Of a stretch of DNA of 64,000 nt, positions 1 to 10,088 are shown one piece after another. Position numbers and translations under genes: made by a program. The stretch is from Paractinoplanes durhamensis. GTDB lineage: Bacteria; Actinomycetota; Actinomycetes; Mycobacteriales; Micromonosporaceae. The notes below the pieces were generated by a model, which was not told the DNA's origin, searched no databases, and saw only the letters and a program-made list of their open reading frames with translations. Within the stretch, counting starts at the first letter, position 1. The number at the start of each line of letters is the position of its first letter. The stretch lies in NCBI RefSeq assembly GCF_016862175.1, contig NZ_BOML01000046.1, positions 33,210-97,209 of the forward strand. Reading direction: 5' to 3'.

Positions 1-618
1 ATCACGCTGATCCTGTTCCTGTACCTGCACATGATCGGCAACCTGAAGATCTTCTTCGGTGCGGAGGCCTTCGATCACTACGCGCACTGGCTGCGGTCCG
101 TCGCCACGCCGCTGCTGCCCAGGACCTGGTTCCTGTGGATCCAGCGGGGTGGCCTCACGGTCGCGGTGATCGCGCACATCGCGTCGGCGGCCATCCTGGC
201 CCGCCGGGCCCGCGCGGCCCGCCCGGTCAAGTACGTCCACCGGCCCAAGGTGCAGGGCAGCTACGCGGCCCGCACGATGCGCTGGGGCGGCGTGATCGTC
301 CTGCTCTTCGTGATCTTCCACGTCCTCGACCTGACCACCGGCACGCTCAACCCGGTCGGGGACAAGCAGCACCCGTACGCCAACGTGGTCGCCGACTTCG
401 CGCTCGACCGCTGGTACGTGACGCTGTTCTACACGCTCGCGATCGTGGCGGTCGGCTTCCACCTGCGGCACGGCATCTTCAGCGCCGCCCGCACCCTGGG
501 CCAGCAGACCGCCCGCGGCGAGCGGATCGCCCGGGCCTCCGCCCTGGTGCTGTCGCTCGTCCTGGTAGCCGGCTACCTCGCCGTGCCGTTGGCGGTCATG
601 ACCGGATTGGTGGACTGA
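1..618 (+). CDS. sdhC: Succinate dehydrogenase cytochrome b subunit (5' partial)
   Basis: This is the membrane anchor of succinate dehydrogenase (complex II), which holds heme b and passes electrons from SdhB to quinone. The frame is open from the first base of the window, so the N-terminus is missing; the first internal ATG is at 31. The visible part has about four hydrophobic segments and the HMIGNL motif of the b558-type family, with histidines in the later helices (VIFHVLD, GFHLRHG) that probably ligate heme. It ends one base before the sdhA GTG, so the three subunits form one operon. The identification rests on both sequence and operon position. Confidence 0.9.
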   Translation: MTLILFLYLHMIGNLKIFFGAEAFDHYAHWLRSVATPLLPRTWFLWIQRGGLTVAVIAHIASAAILARRARAARPVKYVHRPKVQGSYAARTMRWGGVIVLLFVIFHVLDLTTGTLNPVGDKQHPYANVVADFALDRWYVTLFYTLAIVAVGFHLRHGIFSAARTLGQQTARGERIARASALVLSLVLVAGYLAVPLAVMTGLVD

Positions 619-619
619 C

Positions 620-2559
<1,940 letters not shown>

Positions 2560-2560
<1 letters not shown>

Positions 2561-3309
2561 TGGACATCCAGGTTCGCGTGTGGCGCCAGACCGACTCTGC
2601 CGACAAGGGCCGGATGGTGACCTACGACGTCAAGGACATCTCCCCCGACGCATCCTTCCTGGAGATGCTCGACGTCCTGAACGAGAAGCTGATCCTCGAC
2701 GGGGACGACCCGGTCGCGTTCGACCACGACTGCCGCGAGGGCATCTGCGGCATGTGCAGCATGGTCATCGACGGTGTGGCGCACGGCCCGGAGCGGGCCA
2801 CCACCACCTGCCAGCTGCACATGCGGCACTTCGCCGACGGCGACGTGATCGACGTCGAGCCGTGGCGCGCCGCCGCCTTCCCGGTCATCAAGGACCTGGT
2901 CGTCGACCGCACCGCGTTCGACCGGATCATCCAGGCCGGTGGCTACATCACCGCGCCGACCGGGGCCGCCCCCGAGGCGCACTCGGTGCCGGTGCCCAAG
3001 AAGGACGCCGACCTGGCGTTCGAGGCGGCCACCTGCATCGGCTGCGGCGCCTGCGTCGCGGCCTGCCCGAACGGCTCGGCGATGCTGTTCACCGCGGCCA
3101 AGGTCGCGCACCTGGGTCTCGTGCCGCAGGGCCAGCCGGAGCGGGACACCCGGGTGCTCGACATGCTCCAGGCCCAGGACGACGCCGGCTTCGGCGGCTG
3201 CACCAACGCCGGCGAGTGCACCACGGTCTGCCCGAAGGGCATTCCGCTGACGCTCATCGGCCGCCTCAACGCCGACTATCGCAAGGCACTGCGCAACAGC
3301 AACAGCTGA
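2560..3309 (+). CDS. sdhB: Succinate dehydrogenase iron-sulfur subunit
   Basis: This 249-residue subunit carries electrons from FAD to the quinone site. The [2Fe-2S] cysteines are C58, C63, C66 and C84 (CREGICGMC, then a Cys). The ferredoxin-like part has C159, C162, C165, C169 (CIGCGACVAAC) and C214, C220, C224. The ATG at 2560 overlaps the sdhA stop by one base. The same frame stays open far upstream inside sdhA, but similarity begins at MDIQVRVW, so the later start is used. A stem-loop follows the stop codon. Confidence 0.95.
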
Positions 3310-3312
3310 TCT

Positions 3313-3344
3313 CCGGTCCGGGCACAACGGCGTGCCCGGCCCGG
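3313..3344. terminator. Terminator between sdhB and tetR
   Basis: Arms CCGGTCCGGGCAC and GTGCCCGGCCCGG pair over 13 positions with one mismatch around a six-base loop. The hairpin sits between the convergent sdhB and TetR genes. It has no U-tract, as is usual for high-GC terminators, and could serve both strands. Confidence 0.6.
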
Positions 3345-3345
3345 C

Positions 3346-3933
3346 TCACCGAGCCTTGTTGCCACCGATACCGCCGTAGATGAACGAGGTCAGCGTCTCG
3401 ATGGCCTCGTCATCCGGCAGCTTCGACATCCACTCCGCCGCGAAGCTCGACACCAGCGCCCCGAAGATCGACGCGATGACGAGCGGCTCCCCCGGCAGGT
3501 CGAGTTTCGCCAGGTGCGCGGCGATGTGCCCGCGGTCGGGCTCCATCATCGCCTGCACCACCCGGTCGAACTCCGCGTCGACGATCGCGGCCTGCCGCAG
3601 CGCGTCCATCACCACCCGATGCCGCCGGTAGAAACCCCAGAACGCGGCCACGTGGTAGCGCACCGCGGCCCGGTCGGTGAAGTCGTCACCGTGCCCGTCG
3701 GCCGCCGCTGACGCGTCCCCCTCGGCGAGCAGGTCGGCCAGCAGCGCCTCGAGCAGCTTCTCCTTGCTCGTGAAGTGCTGGTAGAACGACCCGGTCGCCC
3801 GCCCGGCCTCCGCCGTGATGTCCGTGATCTTGGCGTTGAGGTAGCCGGCGCGCTCGAACACCCGGATCGCCGCGGCCTTCAGCTCCGCCTCGGTCTGCGC
3901 CGCCCGCTGCTTGCGCACACCCGTCTCCGCCAT
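3346..3933 (-). CDS. TetR/AcrR family transcriptional regulator
   Basis: This 195-residue repressor-type protein has its helix-turn-helix around residues 31-60, ending in GSFYQHFTSKEKLLEAL, the classic TetR signature. The rest is an all-helical ligand and dimer domain of ordinary length. It is divergent from the FAD monooxygenase at 3969, and its start codon overlaps that gene's -35 hexamer. A 16-base inverted repeat covers the monooxygenase start codon. The likely role is ligand-responsive repression of the monooxygenase; the ligand is unknown. Confidence 0.85.
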   Translation of the reverse strand: MAETGVRKQRAAQTEAELKAAAIRVFERAGYLNAKITDITAEAGRATGSFYQHFTSKEKLLEALLADLLAEGDASAAADGHGDDFTDRAAVRYHVAAFWGFYRRHRVVMDALRQAAIVDAEFDRVVQAMMEPDRGHIAAHLAKLDLPGEPLVIASIFGALVSSFAAEWMSKLPDDEAIETLTSFIYGGIGGNKAR

Positions 3934-3962
3934 TGACGCAGGATATCAACCTGCCTTACGGT
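3933..3962 (+). promoter_or_regulatory. Sigma70-type promoter of the FAD monooxygenase (leaderless)
   Basis: TTGACG at 3933-3938 is followed by an 18-base spacer and TACGGT at 3957-3962. The ATG at 3969 begins six bases after the -10, so the transcript probably starts at the start codon. This fixes the start of the downstream gene. Confidence 0.7.
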
Positions 3963-3976
3963 GAATCTATGTTCAC
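3961..3976. promoter_or_regulatory. Candidate TetR operator over the monooxygenase start
   Basis: GTGAA-N6-TTCAC is a perfect inverted repeat that overlaps the end of the -10 hexamer, the predicted transcription start and the ATG. Binding there by the divergent TetR protein would block initiation directly. Confidence 0.5.
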
Positions 3977-5354
3977 TGAATCGGGATTCACTCTCATCGT
4001 CGGCGCCGGACCCACCGGCCTCACCCTGGCCCGCGAGCTCCAGCGCCGCGGCGCCCCGTTCCGGATCATCGACAGGGAGAAGGAGCCGTTCACCGGCTCC
4101 CGCGGCAAGGGCCTGCAGCCCCGCACCCAGGAGATCCTCGACGACCTCGGGCTGATCGACGCGTTCCGCGCGCACGGCGGCGACTATCCCGAGCTGCTCA
4201 TCCACCTGCCCGGCGGCCAGGAGATGCGGCAGCGGATGGACGAGCTGCACGACCCCACGCCCTCCGTGCCGTACCCGAATCTGCTGATGGTTCCGCAGTG
4301 GCGCACCGCGGAGCTGCTCGCCGAGGGGGTGCCGGTCGAATACGGCACCGGCCTGGCCTCCTTCACCGAGGACGCCGGCGGCGTACACGTCACCCTCGAC
4401 ACCGGCGAGACGCTGACCTGCCGTTATCTGGTCGGGGCCGACGGCGGGCGGAGCACCGTCCGGCACCTGCTCGGGGTGCCGTTCGAGGGCGAGACGCACG
4501 AGACCGAGCGCCTGTTCATCGCCGACGTCCGGATCAACGGCCTCGACCGCGACAACTGGCACATCTGGCCCGGCGCCGGCGCGGGATCGTTCCGGCTGGG
4601 CCTGTGCCCACTGCCCGGCACCGACGACTTCCAGCTCACCGCCCCGCCGACCGAGCAGTCGGTGGCGGAGCTGGTCGCCTCGGTCGACCCCGCGCTCGAG
4701 GTCACCCACGTCGGCTGGACGTCGCACTTCCGGGCCAACATCCGGATGGTCAGCCGCTACCGCATCGGCAACGTCTTCCTCGCCGGCGACGCCGCGCACG
4801 TCCATTCCCCGGCCGGCGGCCAGGGCCTCAACACCGGCATCCAGGACGCCTGGAACCTCGGCTGGAAACTCGCGAAGGGCAACGATCAATTGCTGGCGAC
4901 GTACGAGGCGGAGCGCCTCCCGGTCGCCGCCGATGTCCTGGGCATCAGCACCCGGCTGCACCAGCGCCACGTGGACGGCGACCCGGATGCGATGCGTCGT
5001 GACGACCCGGTGCTGCGCCAGCTGTCCCTCAGCTACCGCGGTGGGCCGCTGGCCGCCGAGCACCGCGCGGCCCCCGGCCCGGTCCGGGCGGGCGACCGGG
5101 CACCGGACGCGCCGCTGGCCGGCGGGCGCCGGATCTTCGACCTGCTGCGCGGCCCGCACCCCACGCTGCTCGCCTTCGACTGGACCGGCGACCTGCCGTT
5201 CGCGCCGGCCCACCGGATCGCCGACCCGGCCGCCCTGGCGGCGTACGACGTCCGCGAACCCACGCTCATGCTGATCCGCCCGGACGACTACATCGGTTGC
5301 GCGACCACCGACCCGGCCGACATCACCGCCTACCTAAATCGGATCGGAGACTGA
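3969..5354 (+). CDS. FAD-dependent aromatic-type monooxygenase
   Basis: This is a class A flavoprotein hydroxylase of the PheA/TfdB type, acting with NAD(P)H and O2 on an aromatic or polyketide-like substrate. FAD-binding motifs are GAGPTG at residues 12-17, GADGG in the middle and GDAAHVHSP near residue 270 followed by GGQGLNTGIQDAWNL. A shortened C-terminal domain follows. The chosen ATG is supported by the promoter spacing, which gives 461 residues; the frame is also open 12 codons further upstream. The substrate cannot be read from the sequence. The divergent TetR is the obvious regulator. Confidence 0.85.
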   Translation: MFTESGFTLIVGAGPTGLTLARELQRRGAPFRIIDREKEPFTGSRGKGLQPRTQEILDDLGLIDAFRAHGGDYPELLIHLPGGQEMRQRMDELHDPTPSVPYPNLLMVPQWRTAELLAEGVPVEYGTGLASFTEDAGGVHVTLDTGETLTCRYLVGADGGRSTVRHLLGVPFEGETHETERLFIADVRINGLDRDNWHIWPGAGAGSFRLGLCPLPGTDDFQLTAPPTEQSVAELVASVDPALEVTHVGWTSHFRANIRMVSRYRIGNVFLAGDAAHVHSPAGGQGLNTGIQDAWNLGWKLAKGNDQLLATYEAERLPVAADVLGISTRLHQRHVDGDPDAMRRDDPVLRQLSLSYRGGPLAAEHRAAPGPVRAGDRAPDAPLAGGRRIFDLLRGPHPTLLAFDWTGDLPFAPAHRIADPAALAAYDVREPTLMLIRPDDYIGCATTDPADITAYLNRIGD

Positions 5355-5432
5355 GTTTCCCCAGTTCAGCGTCGGTCGTTGGAGATCTTGGAGCCCATCT
5401 GCACCGCCCTTCCGCCGCCGACGAGGAGTCAC

Positions 5433-6248
5433 ATGTTCCGGTCCCGTGCCGTCCTGGCGCTCACGCTGTCCTTCGTCGTGGCGATGTCCACCGAGAGCAG
5501 TCATGCCCTGCGGCTCGCCGCCGACGAGGTGACCGCCCCGGCCCCGCGATATGTGGCGCTGGGTGACTCGTACTCGGCCGGGCTGGGAAGTGGTGGCAGC
5601 GAGAGTGGGGGAAGCTGCCTGCGCAACACCAATGCCTTCCCGGCCCGGTGGGCGAACGCCCATCCGGGCTTCGACTCGGTGCTCAACGCCTGCTCCGGCG
5701 CCGGGACCGAAGCGGTGCGGCGGAGTCAGCTGGAGCCGCTGACCGGGAACACCGCGCTGGTCAGCCTCACCGCCGGCGGCAACGACATCGGCTTTTCGCG
5801 CACCATGACCGTCTGTGTCGTCGACCCCCGCGACTCGTCCTGCCTGACCGGTGCCCGAAAGGGCGCCGACCAGGCCCGGACCGTGCTGCCCGAGCGGCTC
5901 CGGCTGCTCTATGCGGCGATCCGCGACCGGGCGCCGAAGGCCGACGTGCTGGTGTTCGGCTATCCGCGTTTCTTCCGTACGGCCAAGATCGGTTGCCGTT
6001 TGCTCAAGCCGGCCGAGCGCGAGGCCATCAACGACACGATCGACGCCCTGAACCGGGTGATCGAGCAGCAGGCGACGGCGGCCGGGTTCCGGTTCGTGGC
6101 GGTCAGCCCGGCGTTCGCCGGTCACGGGCTCTGCGCGGCCAAGCCGTGGCTGAACTCGGTGACGTTCCCGGCGGTCAACTCCTTCCACCCCAACAACGCC
6201 GGCCAGCGCGACGGCTACCTGGCCGCGATGACCGCCCTGGCGCCCTGA
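5433..6248 (+). CDS. Secreted SGNH/GDSL hydrolase (lipase/esterase)
   Basis: This 271-residue protein has an N-terminal signal peptide (about residues 1-28, cleaved near SSHALRLA). The SGNH blocks are GDSYSAG with nucleophile Ser46, GGNDIGF, and a C-terminal FHPNNAG with His252. Cysteines are present, as in the disulfide-bonded secreted lipases of Streptomyces. The ATG at 5433 has GAGGAG five bases upstream; an earlier in-frame ATG at 5379 lacks such a site and would bury the signal peptide. It should hydrolyse esters outside the cell. Its 3' end overlaps the convergent MFS gene by 34 bases. Confidence 0.85.
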   Translation: MFRSRAVLALTLSFVVAMSTESSHALRLAADEVTAPAPRYVALGDSYSAGLGSGGSESGGSCLRNTNAFPARWANAHPGFDSVLNACSGAGTEAVRRSQLEPLTGNTALVSLTAGGNDIGFSRTMTVCVVDPRDSSCLTGARKGADQARTVLPERLRLLYAAIRDRAPKADVLVFGYPRFFRTAKIGCRLLKPAEREAINDTIDALNRVIEQQATAAGFRFVAVSPAFAGHGLCAAKPWLNSVTFPAVNSFHPNNAGQRDGYLAAMTALAP

Positions 6249-7375
6249 GCGACCAGCGCACCCGCCGCCGCCACCGCCGCGGCGGTCAGCAGCGGGGCAA
6301 CCGCTCCGAACCGGACCATCACCGAGCCGAGCGGGATCGCGATCGCCACCGAGCCGAACATGACCGTGTTCGCGGTGGCGCCGACCCGGCCGAGCAGGTG
6401 GTCCGGGGTTTCGGTCTGCACCGCGGTGATCCCGGCGATCAGCGCCCCGACCAGGCCGATCCCGGCCAGCACGCTGCCGACGATCATCGACGGCCACCAC
6501 GGCAGGGACCACGTCACGCAGGCGATCGCGAAGGTGGCCGTGCCGAGGGCGGCGATCGCGGCCGGGCCGAAGCGGGTCAGCAGGCGGCCGACGAGCAGGC
6601 CGCTCACGAGTGAGCCGGCGCCCTGCGCGGTGGAGAGGAAACCGAGGCGGGTGGCGGGCAGGTGCAGCCCGTGCACCAGTTGCGCGATGACGCCGGCGCT
6701 GGTGAGGCCGGACAGTCCGATGGCGACCGCCGCGACCAGGACCGGCCTGCGCACGGCCGGGTTGCCGAACAGCGCGCGCAGGCCCTCGCGGATCTCCCCC
6801 CGCTCCGGTTTCTCCATCGGCAGCGCCGGGGGCAGCCGGAGCAGGGCGTAGCAACCGGCGGCGATCAGCGGCGCCACCGCGGCCAGCAGCACCACCGGCA
6901 CCGGGCCCGACCACGCGTACAGGCCGGCTCCGGCAAGCGGTGCGATCAGCTTCATGCCCTCCTGGGCGCTGGCCCGCCAGCCGTTGACGTCGCCGAGCCG
7001 GCCCGGCGGCAGCGCGGACGGCAGGATCGCCGTCTCGGCCGCGTCGTTCAGCACGTAGCTGAGGCCGCGGGCCAGCAGCACCACGTAGATCAGCCACACC
7101 TCACGGACCGACGAGACGGCCAGCAGGGTCAGCATGATCGCGGCCAGCAGCACGTCGGTCCCGATCACCAGCGGGCGGCGGGGCAGGCGGTCGGCCAGCG
7201 TGCCCAGCCAGGGTGCGCCCAGGGTCGGCGCGTAGATGCACAGGCCGGTCAGCGCGGCGACCGCCGGCGAGCCGGTGAGGTCGAAGACCCAGATGCCGGC
7301 GGCGAGGGTCATCGCGGTGCTGCCGAACCCGGACACCAGCGAGATCACGATGAACAGGACCACGTTGCGCCGCAC
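6215..7375 (-). CDS. MFS transporter, drug-export type
   Basis: This 386-residue membrane protein has about twelve hydrophobic segments. The motif LADRLPRRPLV in the loop after helix 2 is the MFS motif A. It resembles 12-helix exporters of the MFS_3/enterobactin-exporter type. The GTG start at 7375 has GGGAGG upstream. It follows the HTH gene at 7437 on the same strand with a 61-base gap. A TTGACA-containing near-palindrome at 7421-7441 lies between them. The substrate is unknown; small toxic molecules are likely. Confidence 0.8.
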   Translation of the reverse strand: MRRNVVLFIVISLVSGFGSTAMTLAAGIWVFDLTGSPAVAALTGLCIYAPTLGAPWLGTLADRLPRRPLVIGTDVLLAAIMLTLLAVSSVREVWLIYVVLLARGLSYVLNDAAETAILPSALPPGRLGDVNGWRASAQEGMKLIAPLAGAGLYAWSGPVPVVLLAAVAPLIAAGCYALLRLPPALPMEKPERGEIREGLRALFGNPAVRRPVLVAAVAIGLSGLTSAGVIAQLVHGLHLPATRLGFLSTAQGAGSLVSGLLVGRLLTRFGPAAIAALGTATFAIACVTWSLPWWPSMIVGSVLAGIGLVGALIAGITAVQTETPDHLLGRVGATANTVMFGSVAIAIPLGSVMVRFGAVAPLLTAAAVAAAGALVAQGARAVIAAR

Positions 7376-7420
7376 GCGCGACCTCCCTCAGGCTTGAGCC
7401 GGTGCGGCTCATCCTCGGGA

Positions 7421-7441
7421 GTTGAGTGGCAATCTGTCAAC
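7421..7441. promoter_or_regulatory. Candidate second binding site of the HTH protein
   Basis: GTTGA-N11-TCAAC is an inverted repeat; on the minus strand it reads GTTGACA...CTCAAC, similar to the GTTGTCA/TGACAAC repeat upstream of the HTH gene. It lies 46-66 bases before the MFS start. It may be an operator or just a -35 region. Confidence 0.3.
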
Positions 7442-7922
7442 CCTGCGCGGTGGCCTCCCCCAAGGCGGTCCGCAGCCGGTCGATCGCCGTTTCGGTCGGC
7501 TGCGGCAGCGCCGGCCGGGCCGCGGCGAGGTCGTCCAGGACGTCCTTCACCAGCGAATACAGCCCTCCACCGGGCGCTTCGGGGGCGGCCCCGAGGGTCT
7601 GGCGCACGAGGGCGGCGCGGACGAATCGGCCGTCCCATCGGCGGTCGGCTCCGATCCGGCGGTGCAGCTCCACGGCCGCTTCGCGGACGGCGGTGAGCTT
7701 TTCGCCGTACGCAAGATCGAGCTCGCGCCGCACCGGGCGCAACGCCGCCGCCAAGCGCAATCGTCGCTGCTCGGCGGCCTGCCGGCTGGTCAGGCCGAGC
7801 GCCGCGGCGATCTCCGCCCAGGTGGCGCCGCCCCGCCGGGCCGCGTCGATCAGCGCGAGCTCCTCGGCGTCGAGCCGGGCCCGGCGCTCGTGAATCTCGC
7901 GCAGATCACCCAGCTCGGCCAT
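7437..7922 (-). CDS. Helix-turn-helix DNA-binding protein
   Basis: This 161-residue protein has a predicted HTH at about residues 27-55 (RRGGATWAEIAAALGLTSRQAAEQR), like sigma-70 region 4 or phage-type HTH domains. The remainder is charged and helical with no family I can name. Its start is supported by a leaderless promoter, TAGGGT six bases before the ATG at 7922. A perfect 7-base inverted repeat lies just upstream, suggesting autoregulation, and the same-strand MFS exporter follows. The regulatory role is inferred from the HTH and context. Confidence 0.65.
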   Translation of the reverse strand: MAELGDLREIHERRARLDAEELALIDAARRGGATWAEIAAALGLTSRQAAEQRRLRLAAALRPVRRELDLAYGEKLTAVREAAVELHRRIGADRRWDGRFVRAALVRQTLGAAPEAPGGGLYSLVKDVLDDLAAARPALPQPTETAIDRLRTALGEATAQG

Positions 7923-7928
7923 GGTGCC

Positions 7929-7934
7929 ACCCTA
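7929..7934 (-). promoter_or_regulatory. Leaderless -10 of the HTH gene
   Basis: TAGGGT on the minus strand lies exactly six bases before the ATG at 7922. TTGTCA about 19 bases upstream may be the -35. Confidence 0.55.
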
Positions 7935-7937
7935 GCA

Positions 7938-7960
7938 GTTGTCAACGGTTCATTGACAAC
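7938..7960. promoter_or_regulatory. Inverted repeat operator upstream of the HTH gene
   Basis: GTTGTCA-N9-TGACAAC is a perfect inverted repeat covering the promoter of the HTH gene and the stop codon of the TetR remnant. It is most simply an operator of the HTH protein itself. Confidence 0.5.
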
Positions 7961-8172
7961 TCAAGGCCGTCGAGAACGACGGCCAGGCCCTGCTCGAAGG
8001 AGTCGTCGGCCGGGTCGGGGCCGAAGCCGCCGTCGGCGACGGCGGCAGCGAGCGCCGGGAACCGCTCCGGCCGGACGAACCTGGTCAGCAGCTCCTCGTA
8101 GTCGCCGAACGCCCGCGCCGGATCGCCGAGCAGGATGGCCATCACGTGCGCCTCGCCGCTCGTCGCCGTCAC
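7942..8172 (-). pseudogene. TetR C-terminal domain remnant
   Basis: Only 76 codons from a GTG are open here. They read like the end of the ligand domain of a TetR_C_1 repressor, with a long helix and a DDSFEQGLAVVLDGLEL ending. The helix-turn-helix half is absent; the frame stays open about 13 codons further upstream to a stop at 8212-8214 with no HTH sequence. A full repressor was probably divergent from the MFS gene at 8242 and lost its N-terminal half. A short expressed protein cannot be excluded. Confidence 0.5.
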
Positions 8173-8206
8173 CGATCCCGCCTCGGCCTCCGTCTTGTAA
8201 GGGGTT

Positions 8207-8240
8207 GAGAACTACTCACTCATTACCGCAAGCTGTTCTC
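8207..8240. promoter_or_regulatory. Inverted repeat before the MFS start
   Basis: GAGAAC and GTTCTC are perfect 6-base arms 22 bases apart in the 69-base gap between the TetR remnant and the MFS gene. This may be the old operator of the lost repressor, but the arms are short and the spacer long. Confidence 0.25.
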
Positions 8241-8241
8241 C

Positions 8242-9423
8242 ATGCGCTGGATCATCCTTGCGGTTGCCACCTTCACCCAGGCCGCGGCCGCGTTCTTCGC
8301 CCAGGGGCTCGGGGCGCTCGGCGTTCAGCTTCAGCACGACCTGGGGATCGGCGTGGCGCAGCTCGGCCTGCTGATGTCGGCCGTCCAATTCGTACCCCTG
8401 GTCGGGCTGCTGGTCGCCGGGGAGATGCTGGACCGCCTCGACGAGCGCTGGGTGGTGGGCGGCGGCGCCGGGCTGATCGGGGTGGCCCTGATCGCCGGGA
8501 CGCTGGCGCCGGGCTACGCCGGCCTGCTCGTCGTCCTGCTGGTCGTCGGGGCCGGCTACAGCACCGTGCAGCCCGGCGGCAGCAAGTCGGTGGCGTCCTG
8601 GTTCGACGCGTCCCGGCGGGGCACCGCGATGGGCATCAGGCAGGCGGGCCTGCCGCTGGGGGCGGCGATCGCGTCGGCCACGCTGCCGGCGATCGGGGCG
8701 GTCCACGGATGGCGGGCCACCCTGCTGACCGGTGGCGCGGTCGCGCTGGCCGGGGCGGCCGCGTTCGTCCTCGTCTACCGCCGGCCGCCGGGGTTGGTGG
8801 TGGCGCCGGCCCGCGCCGCCGGTGGGCGTCTCGTGCTGCTGGGCGATCCGGCGCTGCGCCGTGCCCTGCTGTGCGGGGTCAGCCTGATCTCGGTGCAGAC
8901 CGGCCTCGGCCTGCTGACCGTGCTGCACCTGCACGAGGTGGCCGGGCTGTCGCCCGGCCGGGCGGCGGCGATCCTGGTCGCGGCGCAGGGCGCGGGCGTC
9001 GCCGGGCGGATCGCGCTGGCCGCATTCAGCGATCGGGCACGGGTGTCCCGGCAGAGCGTGGTCACCGGCAGCCTGCTCGCGGTCGCGGTCGCCCTGGTGC
9101 TGCTGCTGACCCCGCTGGGCGGCTCGCCGGTGGCGGCCACCGTGGTGTTCGTCTGGCTCGGATTCTTCGGCATCGGCTGGTACGGGCCATGGGTGGCGCT
9201 GGTGACCGAGGCGGCGCCGGCCGGGCGGACCGGTTTCGCGATCGGCCTGGCGATGGCCGTCAATCAGGTCGCCATCGTCGGCGTACCGCCGCTGCTCGGT
9301 CTCTTGCGTGACGTGACCGGCGGCTTCGCCACCTCATGGGGTGTCCTGGCTTTTTGTGTCGCGCTCGCCCTGGCCGGCCTCAGCCGGACAACCGTGACGA
9401 TTCCTGGCTCTGCATCGCGGTGA
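8242..9423 (+). CDS. MFS transporter (CynX/NimT-like or nitrate/sugar type)
   Basis: This 393-residue protein has twelve hydrophobic segments, beginning MRWIILAVATFTQAAAAFFAQGLGALG. The PGGSKSVASWFDASRRGTAMGIRQAGLPLG stretch between helices 4 and 5 is typical of MFS_1 proteins. The ATG at 8242 fits the hydrophobic start. The neighbour upstream is a broken TetR gene, so its regulation may have been lost. The 3' end overlaps the convergent sigma factor gene by 44 bases. The substrate is unknown. Confidence 0.8.
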   Translation: MRWIILAVATFTQAAAAFFAQGLGALGVQLQHDLGIGVAQLGLLMSAVQFVPLVGLLVAGEMLDRLDERWVVGGGAGLIGVALIAGTLAPGYAGLLVVLLVVGAGYSTVQPGGSKSVASWFDASRRGTAMGIRQAGLPLGAAIASATLPAIGAVHGWRATLLTGGAVALAGAAAFVLVYRRPPGLVVAPARAAGGRLVLLGDPALRRALLCGVSLISVQTGLGLLTVLHLHEVAGLSPGRAAAILVAAQGAGVAGRIALAAFSDRARVSRQSVVTGSLLAVAVALVLLLTPLGGSPVAATVVFVWLGFFGIGWYGPWVALVTEAAPAGRTGFAIGLAMAVNQVAIVGVPPLLGLLRDVTGGFATSWGVLAFCVALALAGLSRTTVTIPGSASR

Positions 9424-9946
9424 CCAGGTCCTCGCGGGCCCGGGCGATCCGGGAGCGGATCGTGCCGACCGGGCAGTCGCAGATCTCGGCCACCTCGGCG
9501 TAGGAGAGGCCGGCCACCTGGGTGAGCAGGAACGCCTCCCGGCGGTCCGGGGCCAGGGCGCGGATCAGCTCGGTCAGCGCGTGGTGCTCCTCGAAACGGG
9601 ACGCGCCGCGGGTGGCGGTGACCGCCTCGGCGTTCGACTCCCAGTCGGGCAGCGCGGCCGTCCGGGGCCGGCGGGTGGCGTGCCGGACGTGGTCGGCGGC
9701 GACCCGGCGGGCGATCGAGAACAGCCAGGTCCGCACCGTGGAGCGGCCGGCGAACCGGGGCAGCGCCCCCACCGCCCGCAGGTAGGTCTCCTGGGCCAGG
9801 TCCTCGACCTCGGCCGGGGACGTCAGCGGCGCCAGGAAGCGCAGGACGTCGCGCTGGGTGAGCCGGATCAGGTCGGTGAGTGCGTCCCGATCGCCACGGC
9901 CGGCCGCAAACGCCAGGGCGGCAAGAGGATCGGTCGGCGGAGTCAC
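9380..9946 (-). CDS. ECF RNA polymerase sigma factor (SigC-like)
   Basis: This is a 188-residue extracytoplasmic-function sigma factor. Region 2 includes the DLAQETYLRAVGALPRF segment and TVRTWLFSIARRVAADHVR. Region 4 has LTQVAGLSYAEVAEICDCPVGTIRSRIARAR. The GTG at 9946 is preferred over the longer open frame (to 10090), because the extra 48 residues lack sigma sequence. The GTG also lies seven bases after the -10 of an ECF-type promoter. No anti-sigma gene adjoins it. It is divergent from a copper chaperone, DyP and CopC operon, the pattern of copper-linked ECF factors. Confidence 0.85.
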   Translation of the reverse strand: MTPPTDPLAALAFAAGRGDRDALTDLIRLTQRDVLRFLAPLTSPAEVEDLAQETYLRAVGALPRFAGRSTVRTWLFSIARRVAADHVRHATRRPRTAALPDWESNAEAVTATRGASRFEEHHALTELIRALAPDRREAFLLTQVAGLSYAEVAEICDCPVGTIRSRIARAREDLVTAMQSQESSRLSG

Positions 9947-9953
9947 GGGCGGT

Positions 9954-9982
9954 GATACGCGGCGCCGGGCCGAAAGGTTCAC
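9954..9982 (-). promoter_or_regulatory. ECF-type promoter, sigma gene (autoregulation)
   Basis: On the minus strand GTGAAC (9982-9977) followed by CTTTCG, then 18 bases after GAAC comes GTATCA. The GTG start is seven bases after CGTATC. The -35 block and spacing match two other sites, at 10026 and 13901, which suggests the sigma factor reads its own gene. Confidence 0.5.
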
Positions 9983-10025
9983 CGGCGGGAACTGAGCCGG
10001 CGCCCGCGGCGACTTATGGGAGGAC

Positions 10026-10054
10026 GGGAACTTTTTCCACGTCCGGTGGGACCA
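10026..10054 (+). promoter_or_regulatory. ECF-type promoter, copper operon
   Basis: GGGAAC (10026-10031) is followed by TTTT and, after exactly 18 bases, GACCA (10050-10054). The layout equals that before the PepSY gene. It lies 34 bases upstream of the PCu(A)C ATG. Confidence 0.45.
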
Positions 10055-10088
10055 AAGAACCGCAGATCCCACCAACGAATCGGATGTC

